Assembly (NCBI GenBank): GCA_024509875.1
Contig: JAMPIV010014139.1
Location: 124,001 to 188,000, forward strand
Length of the DNA: 64,000 nucleotides
Direction: 5' to 3'
Source of the DNA: Oreohelix idahoensis
Lineage: Eukaryota > Mollusca > Gastropoda > Stylommatophora > Oreohelicidae
Every line of letters starts with the position of its first letter. The stretch's first letter is position 1. The notes under the pieces were generated by a model. That model was not told the origin of the DNA and made no database searches. It saw only the letters and a list, made by a program, of their open reading frames with translations. This document shows, one piece after another, positions 24,110 through 33,715 of the stretch. The position numbers and the translations under genes were made by a program.

Positions 24110-24474
24110 CAGAGGGGTTTTCAACCTGAGTTATTCGTACCCCACAGGGCGTACAAAAACGTTGCCAATGGAACACCGAGAATATTTGATAAAATAGCTG
24201 TATTGTCCTGTTCTCAGTCTAACCCAGAGCAAGAAACAAAATGGATGCTGAACATAATATGCGGATATTTCTTTCAAAAACTGTACCAAGAATAACATTG
24301 TAGTTTGATGTGGTTGGTTATATTGATGTTGATGGGGTGATAGATGGAAAAAGTGAACGTATGAATAAGTACCAAGACTGTCCAAGATAATCTCACTGAA
24401 ATTTGGCTCCAGGAAAATCTGCGAAAAATGTAAGTATAAGTTCCGCAGGGAGAAAATAGAGTGAGAATCACTGG
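24110..24474. mobile_element. hAT-like non-autonomous remnant
   Basis: The left end, CAGAGGGGTTTTCAACC, and the right end, GTGAGAATCACTG, are rough inverse complements and follow the CAGNGG-TTCTCAACC style of hAT termini. An expected 8-bp duplication is not clear (only TCTAT is shared), so the boundaries are tentative. No transposase is inside. Confidence 0.4.
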
Positions 24475-24887
24475 CAGATCTATTTATAGGGATACTGGAA
24501 ATTAACTGTCTCTTAGCAGGGTGAGAATCCCCGGAGTATACTAAGAGCTAGAAGGTATCCAGACCACTATTCCCTAATTTACTGAATAATTAGAATGAGC
24601 CCCCATTGATTAAATACAAATATGACATAATCTTATAGTATGAGACATCACTGTAACACCAAAGAAAAGTCAGTAAACTAATCTTGATGTTAGAAAATTA
24701 CAATGAAACTTTACTGCTGAAAATAAAAAAAAATTGTCATATGTATAGAATATGTATCAATCAAATATGTATAGAATGTAAGATAATCAAAAATGCCAAA
24801 AATACAATCGTTTCTATAAAGTTATTGACAATCCGTTACAGTCTTATCGAATTTTAGTTCTTGCGTTTATTTCACAAACACTATTTA
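24475..24887. other. Anonymous AT-rich region
   Basis: Nothing recognised before the Tc1 element. Confidence 0.45.
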
Positions 24888-24889
24888 TA

Positions 24890-26502
24890 CTACTCGTCAA
24901 ACGTCAAGGGCCACTTAGAAAAACCTTGGTTGAAACCATAAAACAAATCTGATATAAACGTAATTGGTATCAGTCAAAACGGCATTTATTGAATACCAAA
25001 TTGACATGTCACGTAAAGAAATGGAAACACACATTCAAACGCAATGAAGCTGTGAAGTGTGTCACCCACCTTTTCAAAAGTCACACAATAGATATTGGAC
25101 ACATAGACATTTCAAAATCGGGTATGACCACCGTTTGCAGCAAGGCATTCAAGACAGCGTAGACGCATCGAGTCCACAAGGGTCCGAAGAGTATCCTGAG
25201 GAACAGCTTGCCATTCCTGAAGCAGAAATGTAGTCAGCTGTGCAACATCCATTGGCAGGGGGTGATTTGTTGACAATCTTCGACCAAGGACATCCCAGAG
25301 GTGCTCAATCGGAGAAAGGTCAGGGGAATGAGCTGGCCACGCCATCCTGATGATCCCATGTTGGTGAATAAACTCATTCACCACACGAGCTCGATGGGGT
25401 CGAGCGTTATCATCTTGGAGGATGGCATTACCACCTATGGCCTCCAGAGCAGGCTGAACAATTAGTCTCAAGATTTCGTTCTGGTATCTTGGGCCGTTCA
25501 AGTTGCCTTGGATGATGTAGAGTGGGGTCCTGCCGTGTCTGTAGAAGCCTCCCCAGCCATGACAGAACCCCTACCATAACGATCCACCTCTCGAATTGTG
25601 TCATCAGTAAATCGTTCTCCTGGTCGTCTCCAAACTCGAATCCTGCCATCATTGAATGACACAGTGAAGCGAGATTCATCAGTGAAGAGAACTTGACTCC
25701 ATTGTTGCCTTGTCCATCGGATGTGCTCGCGACACCAAGCAACACGGGCTCTGCGATGAGCAGGAGTAAGAGGGATTCTGACTGCAGGACGTCGAGCAGC
25801 CAGTCCAAATTCATGTAAACGTCTGCGAATGGTGCTTTGACTGACATTAACGTTTACAGTTTGTCTCAGCTGACATCTTAGAGTGGAACAAGTCACTGTT
25901 CGATGGCGCAGGGCTGACAACAAGAGGTACCGGTCATCATGTCTATTGGTGCATCTAGGGCGACCTGGCCGGTGGCGATCCTCCACACTTCCTGTGGCCT
26001 GAAATCTCTCCTAAATTCTTTGGATAATAGAGTGTGACACTGCAAGCCGTCTAGCAACCTCACGGACAGATAAACCACTTTCAACCCACGCTATAGCCCT
26101 CATTCTTTGTAAGGTGTCAAGACTTCTTCTCGGTGGCATGGTTTTTGCAAGTGATGAAACTACCCTAAGTCTGCTGATTGTAAAACAAATTAAGAGTGAA
26201 CTCTGTTCACGAAAAGTCGCCATTGCAGGTGGAATGTCAATCAGCACGATTACTTCACCTGTTTGGTTCTACGGAAGTTTGAAAAAACAGATTAAAAATG
26301 TGAATTTATGGTCAGCAAACCAAATTGCACGTGATCACCATGGTTGTCGGTGAGTTGTTTTTATGCTTAACGTGCATAGAGGACTGTCAGAGGAAGATAT
26401 TGCACCAATTTTTACTAAAAACTTCCTTCATTTAATCATTCTATTCGCTTATATAAAAGTGTATTGAAAATAATAGGGTGGCCCTTGACTTTTGACGAGT
26501 AG
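24890..26502 (-). mobile_element. Tc1-family DNA transposon, complete ends, inactive
   Basis: Terminal inverted repeats of 25 bp begin CTACTCGTCAAA and end GGGCCAC (24,890-24,914 and 26,478-26,502), with one mismatch. TA dinucleotides flank both ends (24,888-24,889 and 26,503-26,504), as expected of Tc1/mariner insertion. The 1.6-kb length and a single transposase gene fit the family. Only the transposase is damaged. Confidence 0.95.
25112..26139 (-). pseudogene. Tc1-type transposase, DD34E, one stop and one frameshift
   Basis: The enzyme would bind the terminal repeats, cut both strands and join the ends at TA. It starts MPPRRSLDTLQRMRAIAWVE. The paired helix-turn-helix region includes GLSVREVARRLAVSHSIIQR and GRPRCTNRHDD. 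The catalytic triad is FTDESRF, then QDDNARPH, then SPDLSPIEHLWD, with 34 residues between the second Asp and the Glu. An in-frame TAG lies near 26,013, and a one-base shift near 25,548 divides the catalytic domain. Length is otherwise normal (~340 codons). The upstream open codons before this Met lack similarity and are not included. Confidence 0.93.
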
Positions 26503-27435
26503 TATATATCTCATCATTAAGGACATCGGTGAAGTTGTGTTTAGTCAAGTGGTTGGTTCTTGCAGATGTGACTTATCTGGATCTCTGACTGCAGTTCCGG
26601 TCACTCCCCGATTTCTCCAGGTGAAGGAAAAGGGGTGTGGGTTAGGTGCAGATCTATCTCAGGGGTTTGAAGTTCTCTTCCCCTGATCCAGGTTTCTCGT
26701 CATCGATGAAGACGGAAGCTCCTTGTGTAGACTACCCTAAACAACCACTCGGCTGTACTTTTGCAAAAAACCGAAGCGTTTTTTATATAAAAGAAAGTCT
26801 TATGCGCTAGGCTGCTTTTGTTGCGAGTTCTGTTCTTTCGTGACCAGTTTTGGATTGCAGTGCTGGTGAATTGTTAGTTAAAATCTTATATACTAAGAAG
26901 CAGTGAAATCCCATTTTACTATAAACAGATTTATGGGAGACCACGTCCATGTTCCTAGACCAATTCCCATCTTAAATTAATTAACCCGTGGGCACTCTTG
27001 TCATCTGAATTCTGTCTCAGGGAGACACATTACTTTACCGTGGAGTGTGAAAGTCACCATATCATTTACTCCAATTAAGGACGGCGAGATACCGGCAACC
27101 AGTTTTGGACAAACGAGTTGCACAGGCGAGTGAAAATGAAACTATCATGCACTTTTCGTGCGACAACCAACTGGAATGTGTGTGTAAAGAAGATTTAATG
27201 AACTCAGCTTTATATCGTTAAAAAGTAGGTTGAAAAAAAAAGAGAGAAAAAAATGTGAGAAAAATCTATCGCACGTGACATTTGACAAGAACCAGAATCA
27301 AAGGTTCACTAATTTTTTTAACTGGGTTCTGATAAACATTTAACAATATGAGAATACTAAAGAAATGTTGTGAGGCTCTGGCAAAAATTCTGCATGTAAA
27401 ATTAATTAACCTGGCTATTTATTTCTTATGTGCGT
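26503..27435. other. Anonymous region
   Basis: No gene or repeat family recognised. Confidence 0.45.
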
Positions 27436-27600
27436 TCTGCTTCTTCTTTGGTCCTTAGCCGACGACTGACAAAGCAATCAGTGACCATCACGCCTGGTGG
27501 CGTCTTATAAGGCTGCAACAAACTGTCTCCACTTTGCTCAGTCAGCAGCCATTCTTCGTATGGTGCCCCAGATCTGCTTCATGCTTTGCATCTCTCTTAT
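27436..27600 (-). pseudogene. LINE D copy 3, 3' end only
   Basis: On the minus strand the order is MQSMKQIWGTIRRMAADxAKW-like codons, then GACGCCACCAGGCGTGATGG, then CACTGATTGCTTTGTCAGTC, then an AAGAAGAAGC tail. This is the LINE D terminus, severely 5'-truncated. Confidence 0.8.
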
Positions 27601-28320
27601 GTGCATATGCATGGAAACTAGAATTTATTTCTTCTTATTATAAGAGGGGGTCAGATAAGGTTTCTTACCAGCAAAGGGTTTTAGTGATTGAAAAAGGTTA
27701 GGGACCCCTGCTCTATGACATCATTCATCCCCTTTTCTATGAATTCGTAGCTTTATTTTCCTTTTACAACTACTGACTCAATTATCTTCATTCCCACCAA
27801 CATCAGAACCATCACTACCAAGATGAATTCTGCTGTCGTAGTAAATATCTCGTCTGCTAAGTGTGTACTTCTGCTTATGTCGATCTTCTCGTTTTCTCGA
27901 GCTACTCTCTTCTTAGATCTATTTCTCCTTTACTCCGATCCAGTTTTTCGGTAATCCGGTCTTGTTATTCCATAAATAATTGAGTGACTGTAGCAAAGCA
28001 GGTGAACTGGATATTTCTCAAGTTTCTTTACTCTTGTTGAAATTACTCACCGATGAACGTGTTGTTTTTGCAACATCCTGCTTCATCTTGTTGTCGTGTT
28101 CTTCAAGATCATGTTTCCCTGTTCGTGTTGATTCTAAGCTTCTGGCTGCTCGATATTTTCATCTTTATAACAATCAGCTACTTGTATTCAAACTTAAATT
28201 CAGATATTTCAGTCTGTCTCGTTGCATTTTAATTTTCAAATTAAAAAATAAAGAGTAAATTCCCTTCATTTTTTTCCCCTTCAAACGAAATTAGTATCTA
28301 AGCCTACACCAGCTGAAGCT
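27601..28320. other. Anonymous region with a lone hAT-like end
   Basis: AAAAGGTTAGGGACCCCTG at about 27,693-27,711 resembles a hAT terminal repeat (inverse CAGGGGTCCCTAACC), but I found no partner end. The remainder is featureless and pyrimidine-rich. Confidence 0.35.
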
Positions 28321-28321
28321 T

Positions 28322-28722
28322 ACTACTACTACTTAGTCGTTCCCCTTCTACCGTGAGGTGTAGAGGTTTGGAAGAGAGAGCGCCATACTATCCTATCGGC
28401 TGTCTTCCTCCTGGCCTGGTTCCATTCTAGTCCTCGATCCTTCAAAGAATGTCTAATGTTGTCCTTCTAGCAGACTCTGGGTCGTCCTGGGGGTCTGGAT
28501 CCCTGGCTCTTTGTTTCCCATGCTTGTCGTGGTAGCCGATCTTCTCCCACTCTGCAGACATGGCTAAACCATCTTAGTTGGGACTGTTCTACTTGGGTCT
28601 GCAGTGGGTGGGATTTTAGGCCTTGACATATCGTCTGGTTGCGGACCATTTCTCTTCTTGTTACTTCAACCACCTTCCTCAGATACCTCATTTCTGAGGT
28701 TTGGATCTGGCTTTTGTGGGCG
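28322..28722 (-). mobile_element. LINE A copy 3, 5'-truncated
   Basis: Minus-strand codons MRYLRKVVEVTRREMVRNQ, then CRVGEDRLPRQAWETKS and SRPPGRPRV match the LINE A tail. The 3' end shows decayed TAGTAGTAAG in place of clean (TAAG)n. No clear flanking duplication. Confidence 0.87.
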
Positions 28723-28888
28723 GCAGCTATGGGATAAAATACTAAATGATATGTCGTGATAATTCACTCCTGATAAAGCGTGAAAGAATATAGACGTATA
28801 TTATCTTCTCAGATGTTTAAATTAAAAATGCGCAAATCTATTTACAATTAATTTTATATTTTGTGCTTACATCCAACGCAAAAAAGTG

Positions 28889-28996
<108 letters not shown>

Positions 28997-29348
28997 ATGG
29001 GGCCGAAAAGGAGACGTCCGCCCCCTACCTGTTTCTAGGCTGATTATTTTCGATGTGCGCGAAGCATTCTGAGTTGTGAAAAGTCTGAAGTAGAAGATAT
29101 GTAATAAGGCCACAATAATGCCTTTAAATTAAGTTGTGGTGTAGAATTGTATTATATTAAATATCTGTAGGTTTTATTTGTGTTTTCGCTATTCCTAAGC
29201 GATAATCGCGTGTGATATTTAAGTAGCCAAGATTAATACGCCAGCGCGCAGTAAAGTGAGTGATTAGGCTAGGGCCTATAAAAGAGGTAGCGGCCGGAAA
29301 GCGGCCCTACAATAAGAGGCTTTATCATTATCAAAGCACTATAACCAG

Positions 29349-29402
29349 CGTCCTTTTCAGGACGATTAAGACAGCACTATAACCAGCGTCCTTTTCAGGA
29401 CA
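29349..29402 (+). promoter_or_regulatory. Tandem pair of histone-like stem-loops in LINE H 5' UTR
   Basis: CGTCCTTTTCAGGACG (29,349-29,364) has a 6-bp stem and a TTTC loop. The second copy, CGTCCTTTTCAGGAC (29,387-29,401), is followed by ACACAC, so its stem is 5 bp. Each is preceded by CACTATAACCAG. Loop and stem match the CTTTTCAG core of metazoan histone mRNA 3' ends. Role here unknown. Confidence 0.75.
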
Positions 29403-29450
29403 CACACAGCGCTCACGCATCGGATCATTATACGGTAGCAACATACAAAA

Positions 29451-31202
29451 ATGACTCGTACCAAGCCAAAAGCGAAAAAGAGGAAAGTATACACAAGCCC
29501 TCAAACACTTGTCAGCAGCATCAAGCAAGAACCAACGAAGAACAAACAGAGTCATCCAGAGAGCAAGAATACTCCAACTACCAACTTCGTGGCCAGTCCT
29601 TCTCAGAAGGCAAACAAAGCAACCGTTGATACTACAACCGATGAGCGACCCGAAGCTTCGAAGGAAAAGTACAAGAGCAGATTGCCGGAAAGCAGTGCGG
29701 CCCCAAGTGCTAGCGTGGAAGTAGATGATGATGAAGACCCAGAACGCAAAGAAATTTTGAGAGCCTTAGAACAGTTGGAGCAGATGTTGGAAAGAATACA
29801 GAAAAGGGCAGAAGCAAACGTCTCTAGCCAAGATTATAAAGACCCAGAATATAAAGACATGTTGAGAGCGCATCAACAGATAAAGCAGATGCAGGAAAGA
29901 CGAGAGAAAAGAAGAAAGGAGCTTGAAACCATGGGGCCACCACCGCACATACCCGAATCGTCAGCAGAAACCCTATCTACCACAGAGATGATACACCAAA
30001 TACAGTTGACACCACCACACGATGCCGAGATGACAGCCGACCCACCTGCAAGCACCATGAAAGAACTGACAGAGACAGCTCCTCAGCAAAGACAGATACA
30101 AGAGGAAGATATCGAAGAGACCAATATAGATACACTTCGAAGAATTGACGACGAAGACGAGTTCCTTAGGCTCGCTCTTCAAGAAGCGATAGTAGAAGTA
30201 GACCCAGGAGTGCTGAACATCGAAAACACTGAGAAGCAAGCTACCATTCCTGGTCCTAAGGAAACAACAGCAGACAACTCAAGGGCCCAGAAGCAAGATA
30301 TAACACCTTATAACAAAGAACGGGAGAAAGATTCGAACCAAGACTGTGGAGGGGAACAAAGAACAAACACCAAAGGGACCAATAACGCAGAAACGATACG
30401 GGAGAGAATCGTAAAGATCACCCAGACGTCAGGAAGCGAGGCCTCACTCAGGGCCCTACCCGACAACAAAGTGATCAACATCCTCGAGGTGATAACTGGA
30501 AGAAGAGGTATCGCTAAAGTAGGGAGGCACGAAAAGGGAGTCGTGCTTTCACTCAACAAAACAGACAAAACCACCTCGCTGATGATCGAACTGGAATCCG
30601 GTCAAAAAGAAGTCCAGTTGCCCCACCAAATAAAAGTGGTGGTGGAGAAATACATAACAACAAAGAAGTTGGTCATCAGAGGGGTGGATACCAGTTGTTC
30701 CGAAGCCGAGGTCCACAGACGCCTTCAGGATGAAAACGCAAATCTAAAAATCAAGCAGGTCGAGAGACTAAAAACCTGGGCCAAGAAAGATACCAATCTG
30801 ATGATAGTTACGGTAGAAGGATCGACAAGACCCGAGAGACTGACGCTCGAAACCACAACCAAAAAGACAGAAGCCTATATCCCTCCGGTGATGCAGTGCT
30901 CCAACTGCCAGCAGTTCTCGCACACAAAAAAGACGTGCAGGAGGGATGCAGTCTGTCGATATTGTGCGGGTGGCCACCTATACCGCGATTGTCCCAAGGC
31001 GAAGGAGGACAACAACTACAAAACAATAAACTCAAACCGCACATGTGCAAACTGCCTCGGAAACCATGGGGCTAGATACCGAGGCTGCCCGATGTTCCAG
31101 GAAACCAAGAGCATCCTGAAGGAAGCGGTTCCAAAGACACTCCCTTCAAGGAGGCAAAACACAGAGTGGCTGCGGATGTTGCAGAAAAACAACGCACGAT
31201 AG
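29451..31202 (+). CDS. LINE H ORF1, CCHC nucleic-acid-binding protein
   Basis: The 583-codon ORF has its ATG after a 140-bp leader. Residues 3-12 carry a basic nuclear-localisation-like KPKAKKRKV. Residues ~80-260 are acidic and charged, with coiled-coil potential. Residues ~400-475 (IKVVVEKYITTKKLVIRGVD onward) look like the RRM-like fold of Jockey/I-type ORF1 proteins. Three zinc knuckles follow: CSNC-H-C (CX2CX4HX4C), CRYC-H-C (CX2CX3HX4C) and CANC-H-C (CX2CX3HX6C), the exact spacing series of that group. Family members bind element RNA and chaperone it to the target. The frame breaks near 31,130; downstream coiled-coil codons continue in another frame, so the natural protein was probably longer. 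Confidence 0.85.
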   Translation: MTRTKPKAKKRKVYTSPQTLVSSIKQEPTKNKQSHPESKNTPTTNFVASPSQKANKATVDTTTDERPEASKEKYKSRLPESSAAPSASVEVDDDEDPERKEILRALEQLEQMLERIQKRAEANVSSQDYKDPEYKDMLRAHQQIKQMQERREKRRKELETMGPPPHIPESSAETLSTTEMIHQIQLTPPHDAEMTADPPASTMKELTETAPQQRQIQEEDIEETNIDTLRRIDDEDEFLRLALQEAIVEVDPGVLNIENTEKQATIPGPKETTADNSRAQKQDITPYNKEREKDSNQDCGGEQRTNTKGTNNAETIRERIVKITQTSGSEASLRALPDNKVINILEVITGRRGIAKVGRHEKGVVLSLNKTDKTTSLMIELESGQKEVQLPHQIKVVVEKYITTKKLVIRGVDTSCSEAEVHRRLQDENANLKIKQVERLKTWAKKDTNLMIVTVEGSTRPERLTLETTTKKTEAYIPPVMQCSNCQQFSHTKKTCRRDAVCRYCAGGHLYRDCPKAKEDNNYKTINSNRTCANCLGNHGARYRGCPMFQETKSILKEAVPKTLPSRRQNTEWLRMLQKNNAR

Positions 31203-31660
31203 ACAGACGACAGTTACACAAGCTGACCGCTGAAGTCAGAGAAATGAAAATGAAGCTGCGAATCGAAAAAAAAAACAGCAAGCAGGCCGCCGAAGAACCA
31301 ACCGACAGTGGAGAAGATGCGATAAACATACAGAACATAAAACACGTGATGGAAGAAATGAAAAGAATCCAGCAACAAGTAGAAACAGATGTCAAGAAAC
31401 TGAAAGAGCTGACAGAAGAAAACACAAAAATACTCAAAAGAATAGAAGCAGAAAGAATAGCCATTGAGGAAATATCATCAAACAGCACGCGAGAAACTAA
31501 AACGAACAACCAAGCAGTAAAAGAAATCATCCAAGAAACGCTAGAACAGCTACTACCTACGATAATTGAAAAAGCACTGTCACAGATACAGGAGAGCAAG
31601 AAGACAAAAGCAACAGAAACTATGAGCGTAGAAACACACAAAACAAAACGAGCCAGATAG
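31166..31660 (+). CDS. Coiled-coil ORF following LINE H ORF1 (probable C-terminal continuation)
   Basis: 164 codons overlap the end of ORF1 by 37 bases in a different frame. Composition is strongly charged and heptad-like (RRQLHKLTAEVREMKMKLRI; KRIQQQVETDVKKLKELTEE), ending in basic KTKRAR. I/Jockey ORF1 proteins often carry such a helical segment after the knuckles, so the simplest reading is a one-base shift in a once-continuous ORF1. Programmed frameshifting or an assembly error are alternatives. Not a reverse transcriptase. Confidence 0.6.
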   Translation: MAADVAEKQRTIDRRQLHKLTAEVREMKMKLRIEKKNSKQAAEEPTDSGEDAINIQNIKHVMEEMKRIQQQVETDVKKLKELTEENTKILKRIEAERIAIEEISSNSTRETKTNNQAVKEIIQETLEQLLPTIIEKALSQIQESKKTKATETMSVETHKTKRAR

Positions 31661-31740
31661 TTGAGGCAGGACATAAAAAACACAATGAGCGCGACACGGC
31701 ACCACAAACGGACAAAGAGGAACCCAGACAGCCAGCTAGT

Positions 31741-31756
31741 GGTCCTTTTCAGGACC
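31741..31756 (+). promoter_or_regulatory. Histone-type stem-loop in LINE H 3' UTR
   Basis: GGTCCTTTTCAGGACC: a perfect 6-bp stem, TTTC loop and G-C second pair, equal to the canonical histone mRNA 3' element by pattern. It lies 80 bp after the stop of the coiled-coil ORF and about 130 bp before the element's (CAA)n tail. Confidence 0.75.
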
Positions 31757-31797
31757 GATCACCTCCAGGAATACGAACGAGATACCAGTGAAGACGA

Positions 31798-31850
31798 TAA
31801 CACCCTATATACCCCAATTATAACCAAACTTTCAGGTTGAACAGGGTATT
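31798..31850 (+). other. LINE H 3'-terminal motif with nested hairpin
   Basis: ACCCTATATACCCCAATTAT begins a block that ends TTTCAGGTTGAACAGGGTA. AACC/GGTT and ACCCT/AGGGT can pair as nested stems. The same block occurs at about 43,489-43,530 and 50,916-50,965, which marks it as a transposed 3' end. Confidence 0.65.
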
Positions 31851-32197
31851 ACAGCAGCATAGTAGACGAAAACAACAACAACAACAAAAAGCGGCCCTAC
31901 TTTGCCACAGCCGCCAGAGAGAACAGACGACAGAGCCAAGCTGTAAATGCCTTGAGCACATTAGCATCGGGCACTGTTGGGTGTTTTGTTTCGTTTTGTT
32001 TAGTTTAGTTTTGTTATGTTTGCTGGTTTAGTTGTTTAATGTTTGCTTTGTCACTGAATGGGCTGTAAAAATAAATATAGCCCCTGCCTCTAGAATCAAG
32101 AGTTTTATTGTTGTTCGGGTCGGTGCGAGTGTGAGCAAGAGAGTGATCACACATCACAATATAATCATCATCATCATCTCGCCCACCCTACCACAAT

Positions 32198-32215
32198 TGG
32201 CGTCGTCGGCAGGAT
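32198..32215 (+). promoter_or_regulatory. Primer-binding site of the Gypsy element
   Basis: TGGCGTCGTCGGCAGGAT, beginning with TGG as the complement of a tRNA CCA end, 4 bp after the LTR. I do not assign the tRNA. Confidence 0.75.
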
Positions 32216-32291
32216 AAGGCAGACAGTGACAACGAGCAAACAGCAAACGAACAAATATAGTAAACACCCAGCAGTGCGGTCCGGCAGCAAG

Positions 32292-33188
32292 ATGGCCGCG
32301 AGGAGCACACGTGCTACGAGCAAAGGGGAGCACGAGGATGCAGATCCAACACAAGTGGTCGGGGCATCAGTGGTGCCAACTGAAGGACCAGTAGCAGGTC
32401 CACTGCCCCAGGCAGGACACGGGCAGTACATGTTGGTGTCAACCCACAAGAAAGTGAGAACTTTTGGAGAACGCACAGGGCCAAACGCGGAGGACTATGC
32501 AAGGGAGGTTAGAGCTGCGTGGAGGTCCGGCTACATGAGTAAGGAGGATCAAACCGATGTGATACTCGACAGTGTGACCCCAGTTGTCCGCAGGGAGCTG
32601 CGGATACAAGTAAGAGACAATGACCCGGAGGCAATGCTTCAGGCCATACTCAGGGTGTATGGAGAATCGAGGAGCACCCAAGAACTAATGGCGCTATTCT
32701 ATTCAGCGTACCAAGGGCCACGGGAATCGGTGAGTGAGTTTGCCTATAGGCTGCATGAGATATTTGAGCAGGCAGCAGGGGCGCAGGAGAAAGCCAGTGG
32801 TGTCAAGCTTGACGAAACAATGCTAAGGGACCAGTTTGTTGCCAGTCTAAGGGACGACTTGACGCGGAGAATGATGGAGGACAGGGTCCGGCACGACCCT
32901 GCAGTATCATTTGTGTCCATAAGAGATGATGCTCTGAGATGGACTGGGAGTGGTCAAACAGCAAGAGCTGGGATAGCCACAGTCACAGCATCTGACGAAG
33001 AAATGGCACCCTGGTCACATGAAGGAAACGCCCTAGTGGAGCAACTCAGAGCAGAGGTCGCACAGCTGAAGCGCCAGATGGCTGAAATGCAAGACAGGCA
33101 GAGAAGGCCGGCGAGGGCCATCCGATGCTTTCGGTGCAAAAATTTAGGGCACGTCCAGAGGGAATGCCCACAACAGGCACTAAACTAG
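32292..33188 (+). CDS. Gypsy gag (capsid and nucleocapsid)
   Basis: 298 codons. The ATG at 32,292 in AAGATGGCC has an excellent Kozak context. Upstream codons from 32,226 are open but start with GTG, so I exclude them. Residues ~45-230 are an all-helical capsid-like region (ILDSVTPVVRRELRIQ; ELMALFYSAYQGPRESVSEF). A coiled segment (VEQLRAEVAQLKRQMAEMQD) precedes a CX2CX4HX4C knuckle, CFRCKNLGHVQREC, near the C-terminus. The protein would assemble the particle and package RNA. A -1 slippery heptamer lies inside the knuckle codons. Confidence 0.9.
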   Translation: MAARSTRATSKGEHEDADPTQVVGASVVPTEGPVAGPLPQAGHGQYMLVSTHKKVRTFGERTGPNAEDYAREVRAAWRSGYMSKEDQTDVILDSVTPVVRRELRIQVRDNDPEAMLQAILRVYGESRSTQELMALFYSAYQGPRESVSEFAYRLHEIFEQAAGAQEKASGVKLDETMLRDQFVASLRDDLTRRMMEDRVRHDPAVSFVSIRDDALRWTGSGQTARAGIATVTASDEEMAPWSHEGNALVEQLRAEVAQLKRQMAEMQDRQRRPARAIRCFRCKNLGHVQRECPQQALN

Positions 33189-33715
33189 ACCCCTCTGTGG
33201 CTGGGAGTCAGGCTGTGGAAGGGGAGCTTTGTGACTCGAATAGAAAGAGTACAGGTAGACGGGGCAGACAATCACAGGTTGGCATGAGGAAGAATGTAAA
33301 TGAAAGGGAAGGGCCTGTTTCTCCAAATAATAGGGAGACTGAGATGTTGGTGCGACAAGTGGGGGTCATTAACAGGAGGACCATCTCTAGACGCCACGGG
33401 AACAGCCGCAGGTACAGAAGTAGAAAGAAACGTCATTTGTGGAATGGCAGCCAGAGAATCAGGTGCTATAACTGCGCTGATTTTGGGAATCATATAGCTG
33501 CCAGGTGTCCATGTGGTCCTCTACCTAGAAGATGTTTCCAATGCAAGTCAGCACAACATTTAGTGGCGAGCTGTCCGTTTGGTAACTCTGCGGCTAGGGC
33601 ATCACACAAAGTGGAGCGCAGGCAGAAGGACCGCCACTCAGAAGGAAGGAATGTTAGAGATTCAACCATCGCAGGAAATGTCGACCAGCAGCGGACCAAA
33701 TCCCCAGGAGCTTGA
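33125..33715 (+). CDS. Pol N-terminal frame with two extra zinc knuckles
   Basis: This frame is -1 to gag and overlaps it by 64 bases. The overlap contains the slippery heptamer, so translation is expected by frameshift and not from an internal start. After a basic linker it shows CYNCADFGNHIAARC (a knuckle with one extra residue before His) and CFQCKSAQHLVASC (CX2CX4HX4C). It overlaps the protease-RT frame by 137 bases but lies one frame away, so an additional +1 change is needed to join them. That is either a mutation or base-calling error or, less likely, a second recoding event. Confidence 0.65.
   Translation: MLSVQKFRARPEGMPTTGTKLDPSVAGSQAVEGELCDSNRKSTGRRGRQSQVGMRKNVNEREGPVSPNNRETEMLVRQVGVINRRTISRRHGNSRRYRSRKKRHLWNGSQRIRCYNCADFGNHIAARCPCGPLPRRCFQCKSAQHLVASCPFGNSAARASHKVERRQKDRHSEGRNVRDSTIAGNVDQQRTKSPGA
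33140..33146 (+). promoter_or_regulatory. Candidate -1 ribosomal frameshift site A_AAT_TTA
   Basis: In the gag frame the codons read AAA AAT TTA GGG, so the heptamer A AAT TTA is correctly phased (X XXY YYZ). A -1 slip enters the frame that is open from 33,125 to 33,715 and carries two further zinc knuckles. GGGCA (33,147-33,151) can pair with TGCCC (33,165-33,169) right behind it, although the spacer is shorter than usual. Confidence 0.65.

Larger units (their letters stand above)
29311..31887 (+). mobile_element. ORF1-only non-LTR element (LINE H) inside the 5' LTR
   Basis: A 2,577-bp insertion is bounded by a perfect 13-bp duplication AAAGCGGCCCTAC (29,298-29,310 and 31,888-31,900). It has a 5' UTR with two tandem ~38-bp units, each ending in a histone-like hairpin, then a three-zinc-knuckle ORF1, a 3' UTR and a (CAA)n tail. 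No endonuclease or reverse transcriptase is present. It therefore resembles a half-LINE that keeps ORF1 and loses ORF2, moved in trans. The intact duplication and its position in a young LTR imply recent movement. Confidence 0.9.

Noticed and set aside
29331..29402. Tandem ~38-bp units considered as LTR enhancer repeats
   Set aside because: They lie inside the 29,311-31,887 insertion and are absent from the 3' LTR, so they belong to LINE H.
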